A stretch of 64,000 bases of DNA from Eubacteriaceae bacterium ES3. Lineage in GTDB: Bacteria; Bacillota; Clostridia; Eubacteriales; Eubacteriaceae. Positions 1-10,027 of this stretch are shown here, one piece after another; position 1 is the first letter of the stretch, and each line of letters opens with the position of its first letter. A program made the translations under genes and the position numbers. The stretch lies in contig CP130741.1 of the NCBI GenBank assembly GCA_030586155.1, positions 186,001 to 250,000 of the forward strand. The letters run 5' to 3'. Below the pieces are notes generated by a model that did not search any database, was not told the DNA's origin, and saw only the letters and a list, made by a program, of their open reading frames with translations.

Positions 1-390
1 ATATTATCGGAATAAATTTCATTTAATTGAGATAAATTTGTATTTATTTTACAAATCACCAATGATATCTGTTCTGATACTACCAGGTATAATTTTTGGA
101 TATGGTTGGATTTTTGGGTAAAAGACGAAAATAGCATATGCCTCAGATTAGCAGAATGGTATAAGTAAACAATTATTACAACTCAAGCAGAAAAGCGGAT
201 TTTTTTATCCAGGAAATTAAAATAATTCTGGATTATTTGAATTAAAACAACAAACGTTGGTTTGCGGATTAGAAATTGAATAAATTGTGAATTGATTTAA
301 GTAAATCATGATGCGTTTAACCTATTTAGATGATATAATAATTTGTAAAATGATACACGATTAAGAATCAATCTGGAGAGGAGGGAGCTT
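1..390. other. Intergenic region at the window edge
   Basis: AT-rich sequence without a convincing gene. A TATAAT hexamer at 334-339 could be the -10 box of the methyltransferase operon, but no good -35 box lies 16-18 bases upstream. A strong ribosome binding site (GGAGAGGAGGGA, about 375-386) precedes the first gene. No sigma-54 box or riboswitch was recognised. Confidence 0.4.
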
Positions 391-1029
391 TTGGAAGACA
401 GGCGGTTGTTTGAAGTCCTGATGGATGGTGATTCCAGGGAGTCGATGAGGTTGGCGTCAGAACTTCTGGCAGAGGGCATAAGCAGAGAAACTATTATAGT
501 GGAGGGGATCGAAGCAGCAATGTCGGAGCTTGACGAAAAATGTACTCTGGAAAAATTTAACCTGCTGGAAATTATGCTGGTTGGTCGTGCAGTCACAGAG
601 GTGATGAAAGTTTTATATCCGGAAGAATCCCAAATCGTTTATAGTAAAGATACAATTATTCTGGTGACGCTGGAAGGAGATGTTCACGATCTGGGCAAGG
701 GAATAGTCAAGACAGTTCTGATGGCCAACGGATATCGGGTGGTTGATTGCGGAAAGAACTGTCCGGTAGATGAGCTCCTAAAAACGGTTGAAGCGGAGAA
801 ACCATTGGCAGTGGGAGTGAGTGGACTGATTTTTACTGGCATAGAAATGGTGAAAAGCCTTCGTGAGTTGTTAAATGGTCGGGGTATGGATGCAGTCGGG
901 CTGATAGCTGGAGGAGCGGCATTTAAGCAATTAGATCCAGAAACGCTGAATGTGGATTATGTTGCCCAGACGGCTTTTGATGCCACCCATTTTTTGACTC
1001 AGATGAAGGTAGGATGCAGCTATGACTAG
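391..1029 (+). CDS. Corrinoid (B12-binding) methyltransferase protein
   Basis: 212-residue corrinoid protein of the MtbC/MtvC/VdmA type. It carries a methyl group on its cobalamin between a substrate methyltransferase and a second methyltransferase, usually one that feeds tetrahydrofolate in acetogens. The N-terminal helical cap covers about residues 1-85. The B12-binding Rossmann domain follows, with the lower-ligand motif DVHDLGKG (H99), then SGLIF and GGAAF. The start is TTG, supported by a strong GGAGG-like site eight to ten bases upstream; no better ATG is in frame. It overlaps the next gene by 8 bases, so translation is probably coupled. The methyl donor (methoxyaromatic, methylamine or other) cannot be told from this sequence. 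Confidence 0.9.
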   Translation: MEDRRLFEVLMDGDSRESMRLASELLAEGISRETIIVEGIEAAMSELDEKCTLEKFNLLEIMLVGRAVTEVMKVLYPEESQIVYSKDTIILVTLEGDVHDLGKGIVKTVLMANGYRVVDCGKNCPVDELLKTVEAEKPLAVGVSGLIFTGIEMVKSLRELLNGRGMDAVGLIAGGAAFKQLDPETLNVDYVAQTAFDATHFLTQMKVGCSYD

Positions 1030-2029
1030 TCTTACACGGGTTATGGAGACCGTTGCCTTTAATGAAGTTGACCGGGTTCCGGTAGTCCCCCAGATCTTTG
1101 GTCATGCGGGTGTATTGTCAGGGATTCCCCTGCACAAATTTGTCAAAAGTGGAGATCTGATTGCACAGGCTCAGTTAAAAGTCCTTGATTACTATCAGGC
1201 TGACGGTATTTTTTTAGTTACAGATGTAAATGTGGAATGTGAAGCGGCAGGATCTATTCTGGATTATCCTAATGATCAGTTACCGGTTGTTAAAAGTCCT
1301 GTTCTGGTTGGAAAAACTGTGGCAGATCTAAGGGTGCCTGATCCCCAGGTTAGCGGCAGAATGCCGGAAATTTTAAAAGCCATCAGGATTTGTAAAGCGG
1401 CAATTGGTGAGGAGTCTTTAATTATCGGTTGTGTGATGGGGCCGATGACACTGGCGCTTTTAATGATGGGGATTGAAGCAGGCTTGTATCTAGCAGCTGA
1501 CGATCTCGATGCTTTTAAACAAGTGCTTGAATATGCAAAACAGGTAAGTGCGGCTTACGGCCTGGCCCAGCTTCAAGCCGGAGCGCATCTGGTGATGGTT
1601 TTCGATCCCTCGTCGACACCGGAAATTATCCCGCCGCAGTTTTTTAGGGAGCTGGTCAAAGATCCCTTGGCGGAACTATTCCAAGTCTTAAAAAGTGGTG
1701 GTGGAATGGCTAATTTCTTACATATTACTGGCGATAATAGGACTATTTTGCCCTATTACTCTGAAATGGGCGTAGAAATTGCGGGTTTGGATTATCCAGT
1801 TGATATGGCTGAAGCGGCCCAAATCCTACCGGATATCTGTCTGATCGGAAATATTCTTCCGGCTGATTTTTTATCTGGAACGCCTGAGATCATTAATGAA
1901 AAAGCTGAATCACTGCTGGAAGCCTTTAGCGACAGAGGTGGATTTATTTTATCTTCAGGATGTGAGATTTATCCAAATTCTAAACCGGAGAATATTATGG
2001 CAATGATTAATCAGGTAAAAAACAAATGA
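1022..2029 (+). CDS. UroD/MtaA-family cobamide methyltransferase
   Basis: 335 residues, the usual length of the uroporphyrinogen decarboxylase fold used by MtaA/CmuA-type methyltransferases. Its place between a corrinoid protein and a corrinoid activator argues for methyl transfer to or from the corrinoid, not haem synthesis. Family members normally bind zinc with a His-x-Cys pair plus a later Cys. Here the pair reads H234-I-T236, so the first Cys is replaced by Thr, while a C-terminal Cys in an SSGCE context (about residue 315) remains. It overlaps its neighbours by 8 and 4 bases. Substrate unknown; possible roles are an O-demethylase MT I or an atypical MT II. Confidence 0.82.
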   Translation: MTSLTRVMETVAFNEVDRVPVVPQIFGHAGVLSGIPLHKFVKSGDLIAQAQLKVLDYYQADGIFLVTDVNVECEAAGSILDYPNDQLPVVKSPVLVGKTVADLRVPDPQVSGRMPEILKAIRICKAAIGEESLIIGCVMGPMTLALLMMGIEAGLYLAADDLDAFKQVLEYAKQVSAAYGLAQLQAGAHLVMVFDPSSTPEIIPPQFFRELVKDPLAELFQVLKSGGGMANFLHITGDNRTILPYYSEMGVEIAGLDYPVDMAEAAQILPDICLIGNILPADFLSGTPEIINEKAESLLEAFSDRGGFILSSGCEIYPNSKPENIMAMINQVKNK

Positions 2030-3615
2030 CTCAGAACAAGGCTGTCCTTTCTTTAAAAGTGGAGGATGAAACCTATAAGATTAAGTTTCGGACTGGCCAG
2101 ACGATCAGACAGATTATTGATGCCACCAGATTCAGAATCTATACTGGATGCCGGGGAAATGGAGCCTGTGGTCAATGTCAGGTTCGGATTTTAAATGGTG
2201 AAGTCAATGCGCCAACCATAAGTGAAACCACGGGTCTTCTTAAGCAACAGCTGAATAGTGGCATTCGTCTGGCCTGTCAGGCTATACCGCTTGGGGATGT
2301 CGTCATTGAATGTACGCATCGGATTTGTGAAACAGAGATTCGCTATATAGCTGAAGCTGATTACTCAAAAGAAACAGTTGAAATCCTGAACTCTTTCAAC
2401 TGGGCGGGTCAAGAGCCGGTATCTAAATATGGTCTGGCAGTGGATCTGGGAACCAGCAATATTCGGGTCAGTCTTTGGGACCTAGGTAAAAGGAAACGGA
2501 TAACCGGGCGGATTGGATCCAATAAGCAGGGAGAATTTGGTTCTGATATCTTAAGAAGGATACGGGCGGCCTGCGAAGATGAAAAAAATGTTCAAGTTAT
2601 GAGCAGGCTGGTTAGGGAATTTCTTGGGGAAGTCATTGAAGATATTGAAAAAAAGGAATTTATCAATAAAAAAGAAATAGGTAAAGTAACGGTGGTGGGA
2701 AATACGGCCATGCTGACTTTGCTGACGGGCCAAAATTATCAGCTTATGCTAAATCCCGAAAACTGGGAAAAGGAGATTGCCTGTGAGTTTGTGGACCAGG
2801 CCCTTTGGAGTGCCGAACTGGGGATAGCTAATGAAGCCGAGATTGAAGTGATTCAGCCTCTGTACGGCTTTGTGGGGTCTGACCTGTTGGCAAGTGTCCT
2901 GATGGCTCAAATGGTTACTGATGACAGGATATCTTTGCTTGTTGATTTTGGAACCAATTCGGAGATTGCGCTCTGGGATAAGAAATGTTTATGGGTGACA
3001 TCGGCATCGGGGGGACCCGCTTTTGAAGGATACGGAATCCGTTTTGGAATGCCTGCTTCACCGGGGGCGGTGTGTCAGGTCGATTCGCTTGATCAACAGG
3101 AAGCGTTTCAGGTTGTCGATGGGAGAACAGCAGTAGGCTTGTGCGGATCGGCGGTAGTAGACATGATAGCCCTGGGACTTGAAGCAGGTGTGGTCAGTGA
3201 GAAGGGAAAACTAAATGTTTCAGATGGTCGTCTTTCAATGACCGACGATATATTTCTGGATGAGCGTGATATTGATGTATTTCAGCGTGCAAAGTCGGCA
3301 GTGGGTTCAGGAATTTCTTGTTTGCTCGATCAGGCTCATGTCAAAGAAATTGAACGTCTGATTATTGCCGGCTCGTTTGGCCGATATTTAAATGAGGAAC
3401 ATGCCCGGGCAGTAGGACTAATCCCAGGGGCAAAAAAAGTTGAAATTTATGGCAATGCAGCATTACAAGGGTGTGAACTGATGCTCTTGTCACCGCAACT
3501 GAAAGACTTTGTAAATAAAATACGAAATGGGATTAAAATTATAAATTTATCAAATTATTCTGAGTTTGATGAAGTTTTTATCAATAATCTTTTTCTGAAA
3601 AAAATGGAGGGGTGA
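2026..3615 (+). CDS. Reductive activator of corrinoid protein (RACo-like)
   Basis: 529 residues. RACo-type proteins use ATP to put an electron onto accidentally oxidised Co(II) corrinoid proteins, returning them to Co(I). An N-terminal [2Fe-2S] ferredoxin domain has C42, C48, C51 and C84. The rest is an actin-like (ASKHA) ATPase of the DUF4445 family, with phosphate motifs near residue 137 (AVDLGTSN) and near 306 (LLVDFGTNSE), and a late adenosine motif (IAGSFGRYL). The start ATG overlaps the stop of the methyltransferase by 4 bases. Position and domain order make it the repair enzyme for the corrinoid protein encoded at 391-1029. Confidence 0.92.
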   Translation: MTQNKAVLSLKVEDETYKIKFRTGQTIRQIIDATRFRIYTGCRGNGACGQCQVRILNGEVNAPTISETTGLLKQQLNSGIRLACQAIPLGDVVIECTHRICETEIRYIAEADYSKETVEILNSFNWAGQEPVSKYGLAVDLGTSNIRVSLWDLGKRKRITGRIGSNKQGEFGSDILRRIRAACEDEKNVQVMSRLVREFLGEVIEDIEKKEFINKKEIGKVTVVGNTAMLTLLTGQNYQLMLNPENWEKEIACEFVDQALWSAELGIANEAEIEVIQPLYGFVGSDLLASVLMAQMVTDDRISLLVDFGTNSEIALWDKKCLWVTSASGGPAFEGYGIRFGMPASPGAVCQVDSLDQQEAFQVVDGRTAVGLCGSAVVDMIALGLEAGVVSEKGKLNVSDGRLSMTDDIFLDERDIDVFQRAKSAVGSGISCLLDQAHVKEIERLIIAGSFGRYLNEEHARAVGLIPGAKKVEIYGNAALQGCELMLLSPQLKDFVNKIRNGIKIINLSNYSEFDEVFINNLFLKKMEG

Positions 3616-3618
3616 GTC

Positions 3619-4944
3619 TTGGCGGAAAATCGATTGGCATTACAGAGCTATACTAAAGCAGTTCAATATATTATGCACCTGATGCCGCAGCAGGATTTAT
3701 GGGAAAATCTGACAGAGGTGGTGATCCGTTTTTTTAAAGCAGAATGGGCAATGGTGGTGACTAAAGATGAAGTTATTGGGAAAGCCGGCAGCCAGATGAC
3801 GGGTTTTTCGAATAAAAAATTTTTTGATATAGTCCATGAGGTAATTCAGACAGGATTTCTGGCGCTGGAAAAAGAGACCTGTCCTGCTGCTGGGGAAGCG
3901 GTTTTTCTGCCCATTGGGAATGGACTAAGTACCGATAAGGTTCTGGCTATTGCCCATCCTGAGGCGATAAAAAAAGAGTTGATGGATATTTATCTGGGAC
4001 TGGCCAGTCTGGCTGATGCAGTTAGTGAAAATCGGGAATATCGTTTAAGCCTTGAGACGCTGGTTGCAAAAAGAACCAGAGAATATGAACTGGCAACTCG
4101 AAAAAATGAACTGATTTTAAAAGCGGTGGGTGAAGGCATTTTTGGTGTCGATTTAGAAGGCTGTTTTACCTTCATTAATCCGGCGGCGGCCCTGATGCTT
4201 AAGTATGACGAAAATGAATTACTCGGTAGACCGGTTGCGAAAACGATTATGTCACCGCTTAGCGGTTGTCGCGTGTTGTCGGAAAACGGTGCAGGTATTG
4301 AAAATGAACGGGTTGAGTCGATCTTCTACCGTGCTGATGGAACCAGCTTTTTTGTGGAATATGTGATTTCCCCGGTAATGGATAATGAAGAGAGAACCGG
4401 CTGTGTGGTGGTTTTTCGAGATATCACGAAACGCAAGCAGGAGGAGGAAAGTCTTAAAGCCTTTGCCTGTACAGATATTTTAACCGGCGTTGCCAACAGA
4501 AGAACAGGTATTGAAATACTGGAAAATGAACTTCAGCAGGTAAAAAATGGAAGATATGCGGTTTCAATCTGCTTTCTGGATATTGATGGTTTAAAAACAG
4601 TTAATGATCTCTATGGGCATTCGGAAGGAGACGCATATATTCGGATAATTACTGCAGTGATAAAAAAAATGATCCGGGAGACCGATACTCTCAGTCGATT
4701 GGGCGGGGATGAATTTCTTTTGATATTACCTGGCTTGACCATAAAAGAAGCACAAAAAGTGATTGAAAGAATTAAGACGGAGCTAAAAAAAGAGATTGCG
4801 GACAATCCCAAACCATATCAGCCTGACTTTTCTTATGGGATAGAGTCGTTACAGGCCGAGGAGGCCGTCGATGTGGTCAAGGTTCTGGAGCTTGCTGACG
4901 AGAAAATGTATCGGAATAAAACGGATAAAAAGCAAAAAATCTGA
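3619..4944 (+). CDS. Diguanylate cyclase with GAF-like and PAS domains
   Basis: 441 residues. The first 145 or so look like a GAF-type sensor, followed by a short coiled coil, a PAS domain (about 165-285) and a GGDEF domain (about 290-441). The GGDEF signature is intact, so it should make c-di-GMP from two GTP. RETD lies exactly five residues before it and matches the RxxD inhibitory I-site. There is no transmembrane segment, so it senses something in the cytosol. TTG start with GGAGGGGTGAG upstream, only 3 bases after the corrinoid activator gene, so it belongs to the methyltransferase operon. What the PAS and GAF parts sense is unknown. Confidence 0.9.
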   Translation: MAENRLALQSYTKAVQYIMHLMPQQDLWENLTEVVIRFFKAEWAMVVTKDEVIGKAGSQMTGFSNKKFFDIVHEVIQTGFLALEKETCPAAGEAVFLPIGNGLSTDKVLAIAHPEAIKKELMDIYLGLASLADAVSENREYRLSLETLVAKRTREYELATRKNELILKAVGEGIFGVDLEGCFTFINPAAALMLKYDENELLGRPVAKTIMSPLSGCRVLSENGAGIENERVESIFYRADGTSFFVEYVISPVMDNEERTGCVVVFRDITKRKQEEESLKAFACTDILTGVANRRTGIEILENELQQVKNGRYAVSICFLDIDGLKTVNDLYGHSEGDAYIRIITAVIKKMIRETDTLSRLGGDEFLLILPGLTIKEAQKVIERIKTELKKEIADNPKPYQPDFSYGIESLQAEEAVDVVKVLELADEKMYRNKTDKKQKI

Positions 4945-4950
4945 AGGTTG

Positions 4951-4982
4951 GCCTTAAAGTCTTGGAAGACAATTTTAAAGGC
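4951..4982. terminator. Possible hairpin between convergent genes
   Basis: Imperfect inverted repeat (GCCTTAAAGTCTT paired with AAGAC and TTTAAAGGC, small bulge) at the meeting point of the diguanylate cyclase and patatin genes. It overlaps the patatin stop. There is no clear U-tract, so a terminator role is uncertain. Confidence 0.35.
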
Positions 4983-5841
4983 TGCCGTCAGATTGAAGAT
5001 AGGACTTGAGTTCAGGCATTAGCGCTTTGGCCTGTGCAAGCCCGCCCTGATATAAGCTTCTTAATTTAGCTTTGTCCTTTTCCATATGGGAAACATGAAC
5101 CGGCTCCAATGGCTCAATAACAAAAAGTTTGCCTTGCTGATGAAGGTTGGCGATTTGGTCCATTTGTGCATTGTACCGCTGAGGTCTGGTTATCAGTGCC
5201 TCTAAAAATAAGGGATTGTGTCGGTAAAAAGCTTTTAAGAGTTTCTGGTTGGAGCTGCTGAAGTTCTTTTTGCGGTAATCGTGATACTGGGTTTTGACCA
5301 CCACGATTTTTTCATAACCAGCCTTCAGAGCAGCCTGATAGGGGATGGCATCGGCGACCCCTCCGTCCAGATACTCTTCGTTGGCGATGCTTATTTTTTT
5401 TGCGGCCAGTGGCATGGCGCAGGAGGCCTTTAGGGCGGTCACCAGATTGTCACCGACAGGCTTTTCAAAAAGCTTGAGTTTACCAGTTTGGCAGCTGGTT
5501 GCTCCAATGACAAAGGTTCTTTTATCCTGATAATAAGCTTCGAAATCAAATGCGTCCCATCGTCCTGCGGGTTCTTCGAACAGGTAGTCAATATTAAAAA
5601 CGGCACCTTTTTTGAGGCGGTTGCGGTAACTCAGATAGCGGGGGTCGTGATTATAACCGAGGTTAACCTGGGCGGTCCGGCCTTTCTGATTGCTGATGTA
5701 ATTCAGGCCGCACAAAGATCCGGCCGAGACGCCAAGGACATATTCAAATGACAGATTGTTTTCGATAAAAGCGTCCAGAATACCGGCGGTATAAACCCCT
5801 CTTAAGGCTCCGCCTTCCAGAACCAGTGCTGCTTTTTCCAT
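4975..5841 (-). CDS. Patatin-like phospholipase (RssA/YjjU type)
   Basis: 288 residues, the normal size for bacterial patatin-like lipid acyl hydrolases. The oxyanion motif EGGALRGVYTAG is at the N-terminus, the nucleophile elbow GVSAGS near residue 40, and the catalytic Asp motif DGGVADAIPY near 157. The Ser-Asp dyad is therefore complete. No signal peptide is seen, so it probably acts in the cytoplasm or at the inner membrane face. The start is supported by AGGAGG upstream. The true lipid substrate is not known for most of this family. Confidence 0.9.
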   Translation of the reverse strand: MEKAALVLEGGALRGVYTAGILDAFIENNLSFEYVLGVSAGSLCGLNYISNQKGRTAQVNLGYNHDPRYLSYRNRLKKGAVFNIDYLFEEPAGRWDAFDFEAYYQDKRTFVIGATSCQTGKLKLFEKPVGDNLVTALKASCAMPLAAKKISIANEEYLDGGVADAIPYQAALKAGYEKIVVVKTQYHDYRKKNFSSSNQKLLKAFYRHNPLFLEALITRPQRYNAQMDQIANLHQQGKLFVIEPLEPVHVSHMEKDKAKLRSLYQGGLAQAKALMPELKSYLQSDGSL

Positions 5842-5891
5842 TGTTCCTCCTGAAAAATTAAAGATATATCAGTTATGCTGTTTTAAGCAAA

Positions 5892-6377
5892 TTAAAAAAT
5901 TTCAGCAGCTTTTTCAGCCATCCGCTGTCCGTAGGTCATAAAAGTTACGGTATAGCTGTCAAGAGCATCAGAAACGGCTACCGGACCCAGATGAATGACT
6001 GGTTTACCCTTGGAACCGCCACCGGAATAGGTTAACATTCCCATTACCATCATGTGATCGAGTATCAGCCGGATTCCCAGTTCACCACCGCCGTGAACGT
6101 AATCGACAGTGGCAAAGGCACCGCCCAGTTTTCCAGCCAGGCCGAGTGGTCGGGTTGATTTTTCCAGAAATGCTTTAATATCGGTGCAGACATTGGACAT
6201 ATAAATCGGAGAGCCGAGAACTACGCATTTGCTTTCCTGAACCCATGCTTCGTCAATTGCATCAATAGAAAAAGCTTTGGCAGTAATGCCTTCCACCTCT
6301 TCCATCCCTTTGGCAATGGCTTCGGCCATCTGTTTGGTGTGTCCGGTTTTTGAATAATACAAAACGCTTGCTTTCAT
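5892..6377 (-). CDS. Flavodoxin-fold / WrbA-like FMN protein
   Basis: 161 residues with the FMN phosphate loop YYSKTGHTKQMA at the N-terminus, GSPIYMSN near residue 57 and a glycine-rich YVHGGGELG loop near 95. It fits the flavodoxin-like NAD(P)H:quinone reductase (WrbA/FldA) fold. It is shorter than classical WrbA (about 200), so it could instead be an electron carrier. The start has GGAGG seven bases upstream. It may share an operon with the patatin gene (50-base gap, same strand). Confidence 0.8.
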   Translation of the reverse strand: MKASVLYYSKTGHTKQMAEAIAKGMEEVEGITAKAFSIDAIDEAWVQESKCVVLGSPIYMSNVCTDIKAFLEKSTRPLGLAGKLGGAFATVDYVHGGGELGIRLILDHMMVMGMLTYSGGGSKGKPVIHLGPVAVSDALDSYTVTFMTYGQRMAEKAAEIF

Positions 6378-6533
6378 TTCTACCTCCAGATTTTAGTGTA
6401 TAGTTTTTATGGTTTTAATTATAGAAGAAGCGAAAAAGAAGTTCAAGGTATATGCCTTTTATTTTTACCGGATTACTATAGAAAGCTGAGTGGCATGTTT
6501 CTTAATGTATTAATTAAAAAGTGAGGTTAAATT

Positions 6534-7130
6534 ATGTGTGGTCGTTATATTTTGCATTCAGAAAAAAATGCGAGGGCGGTAAAAGCCATTGTTGAAGAGG
6601 TTAATATTCGTTTTAATATGGAGTTGAAAAAGGGTGATATTTATCCCAGTAATCTGGCGCCGGTTTTTGTTGGGGATATCGATAAAAAGGGGATGCAATT
6701 GGGACTGATGAATTGGGGTTATGAAACGCATTTTGGCAATAAAAGACTTTTAATAAATGCTCGTTCAGAAACAGTTTTGGAAAAAAAGACCTTCCGCCAG
6801 GATTTTTTTGAAAGACGTTGTCTGATTCCTGCAGCAGGTTTTTATGAGTGGAACGATAAAAAAGAAAAGTTTCTATTCAGTGCAAATGAAGAACTTCTTT
6901 ATATGGGCGGTTTTTTTAATCAGAAGGTCCAGGCTGCTTTTATTATTTTAACCAAAGAACCGATTGAAACGGTGGCTGCAGTTCACAATCGGATGCCAGT
7001 CTTGATCGAAAAAAGCCAGGCCGGGGCCTGGCTGAGCGAACCGAATGAAGCCCTAAAACTGATGAAAAAAGATCAGGTATTTTTAAATAGAGAAGTAATG
7101 ACAGGGCAGGAGCAACTGACCTTTATTTAA
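6534..7130 (+). CDS. SRAP / HMCES-YedK family abasic-site protein
   Basis: 198 residues of the SOS-response-associated peptidase family, which shields abasic sites in single-stranded DNA by a covalent bond through Cys2. All key elements are visible: MCGRY start (Cys2 after Met removal), INARSET near residue 74, PAAGFYEWN with the catalytic Glu, and HNRMPVLI with the catalytic His. It stands alone between divergent and convergent neighbours. No LexA-type box was recognised upstream. Confidence 0.93.
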   Translation: MCGRYILHSEKNARAVKAIVEEVNIRFNMELKKGDIYPSNLAPVFVGDIDKKGMQLGLMNWGYETHFGNKRLLINARSETVLEKKTFRQDFFERRCLIPAAGFYEWNDKKEKFLFSANEELLYMGGFFNQKVQAAFIILTKEPIETVAAVHNRMPVLIEKSQAGAWLSEPNEALKLMKKDQVFLNREVMTGQEQLTFI

Positions 7131-7147
7131 AAATACAAATCGTCCTT

Positions 7148-10027
7148 TTAATATTTGTCAGCAGCAAAATCATCAAGGTCAATTTCTGGTTCAGGCGGCA
7201 GTTCAAAAAGAGCTTCTTTTTCGGTACTGATTGGGGCTTTCTCAAACGAGCTTTTTTGACTTCGGGTATTTTGTTTAAGTTTAAAGGTTTCAACAAGGCT
7301 TTTTAACATAGCTGCCTGGCTTGAAAGCTCTTCGCTGGAGGCCGCACTTTCTTCTGCGGTTGCCGAGTTGGTCTGGACGACCTGGGAGACCTGATCGAGC
7401 CCCTGGTTGACCTGGCTGATTTCGGTGGCCTGGTCATTGGAGGCCAGGGCGATACGACCGACCAGATCTGTAACGTTTTCGATTTCCTTGAGAATTTCGA
7501 CCAGACTTTCAGCTGTATCATCAGCAATTTTAGAACCAGTACCGACCTTTTCGATTGAGCCTTCGATCATTTCAGTGGTTTCTCTGGCTGCTTCCGCGCT
7601 TCTGGCAGCCAGGCTTCTTACCTCTTCAGCAACGACAGCAAAACCTTTGCCATGCTGACCCGCCCGGGCTGCTTCTACGGCGGCATTTAAGGCCAGAATG
7701 TTAGTCTGGAAGGCGATGTCGTCAATGACTCGAATGATTTTTGAAATTTCCTGGGAAGAGCTGTTAATATCGTTCATCGCCGAAACCATTTGCTGCATCT
7801 GGTCATTGCCGGCAATGGCATGGTTTTTGACCTTTAATGCCAATTCATTGGCTTTGTTGGCATTGACGGCGTTTTTCCTGGTTTCATCAGCAACTTCACT
7901 AATTGAAGCAGTTAGCTCCTGAATAGCACTGGCCTGTTCAGTAGTTCCCTGCGACAGAGCCTGGCCGCCGTCTGAAATTTGACGCGACCCTATTTCTACC
8001 TGGTTGGCAGCAGTGTTGATTTCCGTCATTGTATGACTGAGGGTGTCGGTAATCGCATTGAGAGAAGTTTTAATGGACAGAAAATCACCTTGATAGTAGG
8101 ATGTGATTTCCTGATTAAGGTTACCCGCACCGACTTCTTCTAAAGTTTGGGAAATTTCCGCTACATACCGTTTCAGGGTAGATATGGTTTTGTTCATATC
8201 GTCTTTTACCTGTGTAAAATCGCCCTTGTAAATGCCATCCATGCTGGCGCTAAGATTACCACGAGATAATTCATTTAAGGCTCCTGAGGCATCGCTTAAT
8301 GGTTTTACAACTTCATCAAGAGTTTGGTTAAAGCCATCAATAATACTGGCATAAGAGCCCTGATGACTACTGGCATCGGCTCGAGTGCTTAGCTGCCCCT
8401 GAGCGGCTGCGTGAGCAAGCATATTAGCGTCGTCAACAAGGGTTTGAATGGATTTAACGCAGGTTTCAAGGGAATCACCGAGAAGCTTAAAGGTATCATA
8501 ACTGGATTGGGTGTCGCTGTCGGCAGGAGATAATTCAATTGAGATATTGGTGTCGCCGTTGGCCAGTTGGTTAAGGGCCTGGGAAAGCTGCATGGTTTCT
8601 GTAGCCTGGTAAGCGGCAATTTTTTCCATTACGCGTTCGGCTTGTTTAATAGCGGTCAGATCGGTTATGATTTCCAGGGCGCCGATGGCTTTTCCTTCCT
8701 GGTCCAGAATCGGAACACCAGTATAAGAAATATCCAAATCCATCCCCGCCTGCGGATGAGCGTCGGTTTCGTGACCCGTTGATTGCAGTGTTTTCATGGC
8801 TGTATTGCAGGCGCAGTTTTCGGTTTGACAATCAGAGGTTTTAAACAGGTTGTAGCAGTGTTTGCCGTTGGCATCATTTTTATCCAATCCGGCAATTTGA
8901 GCACCCAGCTCATTCAGGTAGAGGATATTAAAATCATTGTCGATGATCATAACTGGACTAGGCATAGCATCTATAAAACCAACCAGTGAATCCAGAGTCT
9001 GATTGACACCGGATATAATTTCTTTAAAACCGCCGCAAAATAAATCTGAACGTCCACGGGTGCGAAGTTCACCTTTGGTAGCTGCAGATGAAAGTGTCGA
9101 GCTTTCATCTATCAGGGCGCGGATATTAGTGATAGTACGTATTAAGGCTGGAGTGATTTCATCCTGCTCGTCTTTGGCTGAAAGTTCTGCCGAGACATCA
9201 CCATTTGATATCTGATCCATAGTTGCAATCACCACATTTTGGAGTTCATCGGCAAAAGCATCCATATTTTTTGTCATTTGTCCAATCTCATCAGAAGACT
9301 TTAGATGAACCCTTTCACCCAGGTGGCCAAGGCTCATTTCTTCGATCATATGAGAGGCTTTGTGCAGTGGTCTGCAGATAATTACTGAAAGAAAATAACC
9401 TAAAAAGATGGCAAAAAGGATAGCTACTATCATGATAATTATCATTGTTTGAGTGGCAGAAGTAGCAGTAACTACATTAGCGGCATCTGTTTGTTCGCCG
9501 ATTGCCAGACTTCCAGCAACAAGTTTTTCAAGGGCATCCTGCTCCAGGCGGGAAGCTTGACCGGTCGTTCCGTTTTCGGAAATCAGCTCATGGGCTTCTA
9601 TATCCTGGTTATTAAGTGCCAGAGCAATGACTGCCTCCATTTGGCTATCGGCCGCTTCATGAGCATCTATAAAAGCTGTAAACACTGCTCGAAGCTCTTC
9701 TGACTGGATAGAGGTCTGCAGTTTGGCAGCCAATTCATCTATTTCGTCATTACGTGTCCTGAACTGCTCGGCATAATAAGAGATCTCATCAGGATCGCTT
9801 TCAGCGATCATATCGCGGATATTGACACGACTTCGCTGAAATGCTGTAGACAGAGCACCAATATCAGCGATGGGAACAGTGATATGCTGATAGAGTTGAT
9901 CACTGTTTTCGTTGAGGGTGTTGATATTTTTAATCCCAATCGTTCCGACTAATCCTACCAGGGCTGCTACGATGACAAAGCTGCTAATCAGCTTAGTACG
10001 AATTTTAAGGTTGTTGAACCAGTTCAT
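7148..10027 (-). CDS. Methyl-accepting chemotaxis protein with PAS domain
   Basis: 959 residues, long for a chemoreceptor. TM1 is at about 10-32, followed by a four-helix-type external sensor up to about 200 and TM2 at about 203-226. A HAMP domain and further HAMP-like linkers follow. A PAS domain (about 345-455) carries five cysteines within about 35 residues, including an ENCAC stretch. The signalling tip lies near 770-830 ([19 protein letters not shown]). The ligand is not predictable. The cysteine-rich PAS could sense redox state or metal, which is inference. Good RBS (AAAGGAG) before the ATG. Confidence 0.92.
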   Translation of the reverse strand: MNWFNNLKIRTKLISSFVIVAALVGLVGTIGIKNINTLNENSDQLYQHITVPIADIGALSTAFQRSRVNIRDMIAESDPDEISYYAEQFRTRNDEIDELAAKLQTSIQSEELRAVFTAFIDAHEAADSQMEAVIALALNNQDIEAHELISENGTTGQASRLEQDALEKLVAGSLAIGEQTDAANVVTATSATQTMIIIMIVAILFAIFLGYFLSVIICRPLHKASHMIEEMSLGHLGERVHLKSSDEIGQMTKNMDAFADELQNVVIATMDQISNGDVSAELSAKDEQDEITPALIRTITNIRALIDESSTLSSAATKGELRTRGRSDLFCGGFKEIISGVNQTLDSLVGFIDAMPSPVMIIDNDFNILYLNELGAQIAGLDKNDANGKHCYNLFKTSDCQTENCACNTAMKTLQSTGHETDAHPQAGMDLDISYTGVPILDQEGKAIGALEIITDLTAIKQAERVMEKIAAYQATETMQLSQALNQLANGDTNISIELSPADSDTQSSYDTFKLLGDSLETCVKSIQTLVDDANMLAHAAAQGQLSTRADASSHQGSYASIIDGFNQTLDEVVKPLSDASGALNELSRGNLSASMDGIYKGDFTQVKDDMNKTISTLKRYVAEISQTLEEVGAGNLNQEITSYYQGDFLSIKTSLNAITDTLSHTMTEINTAANQVEIGSRQISDGGQALSQGTTEQASAIQELTASISEVADETRKNAVNANKANELALKVKNHAIAGNDQMQQMVSAMNDINSSSQEISKIIRVIDDIAFQTNILALNAAVEAARAGQHGKGFAVVAEEVRSLAARSAEAARETTEMIEGSIEKVGTGSKIADDTAESLVEILKEIENVTDLVGRIALASNDQATEISQVNQGLDQVSQVVQTNSATAEESAASSEELSSQAAMLKSLVETFKLKQNTRSQKSSFEKAPISTEKEALFELPPEPEIDLDDFAADKY

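Noticed and set aside
391-3615. Assigning a specific O-demethylase or methylamine system name
   Set aside because: Corrinoid protein and activator are shared by many systems, and the substrate-specific partner may lie outside the window.
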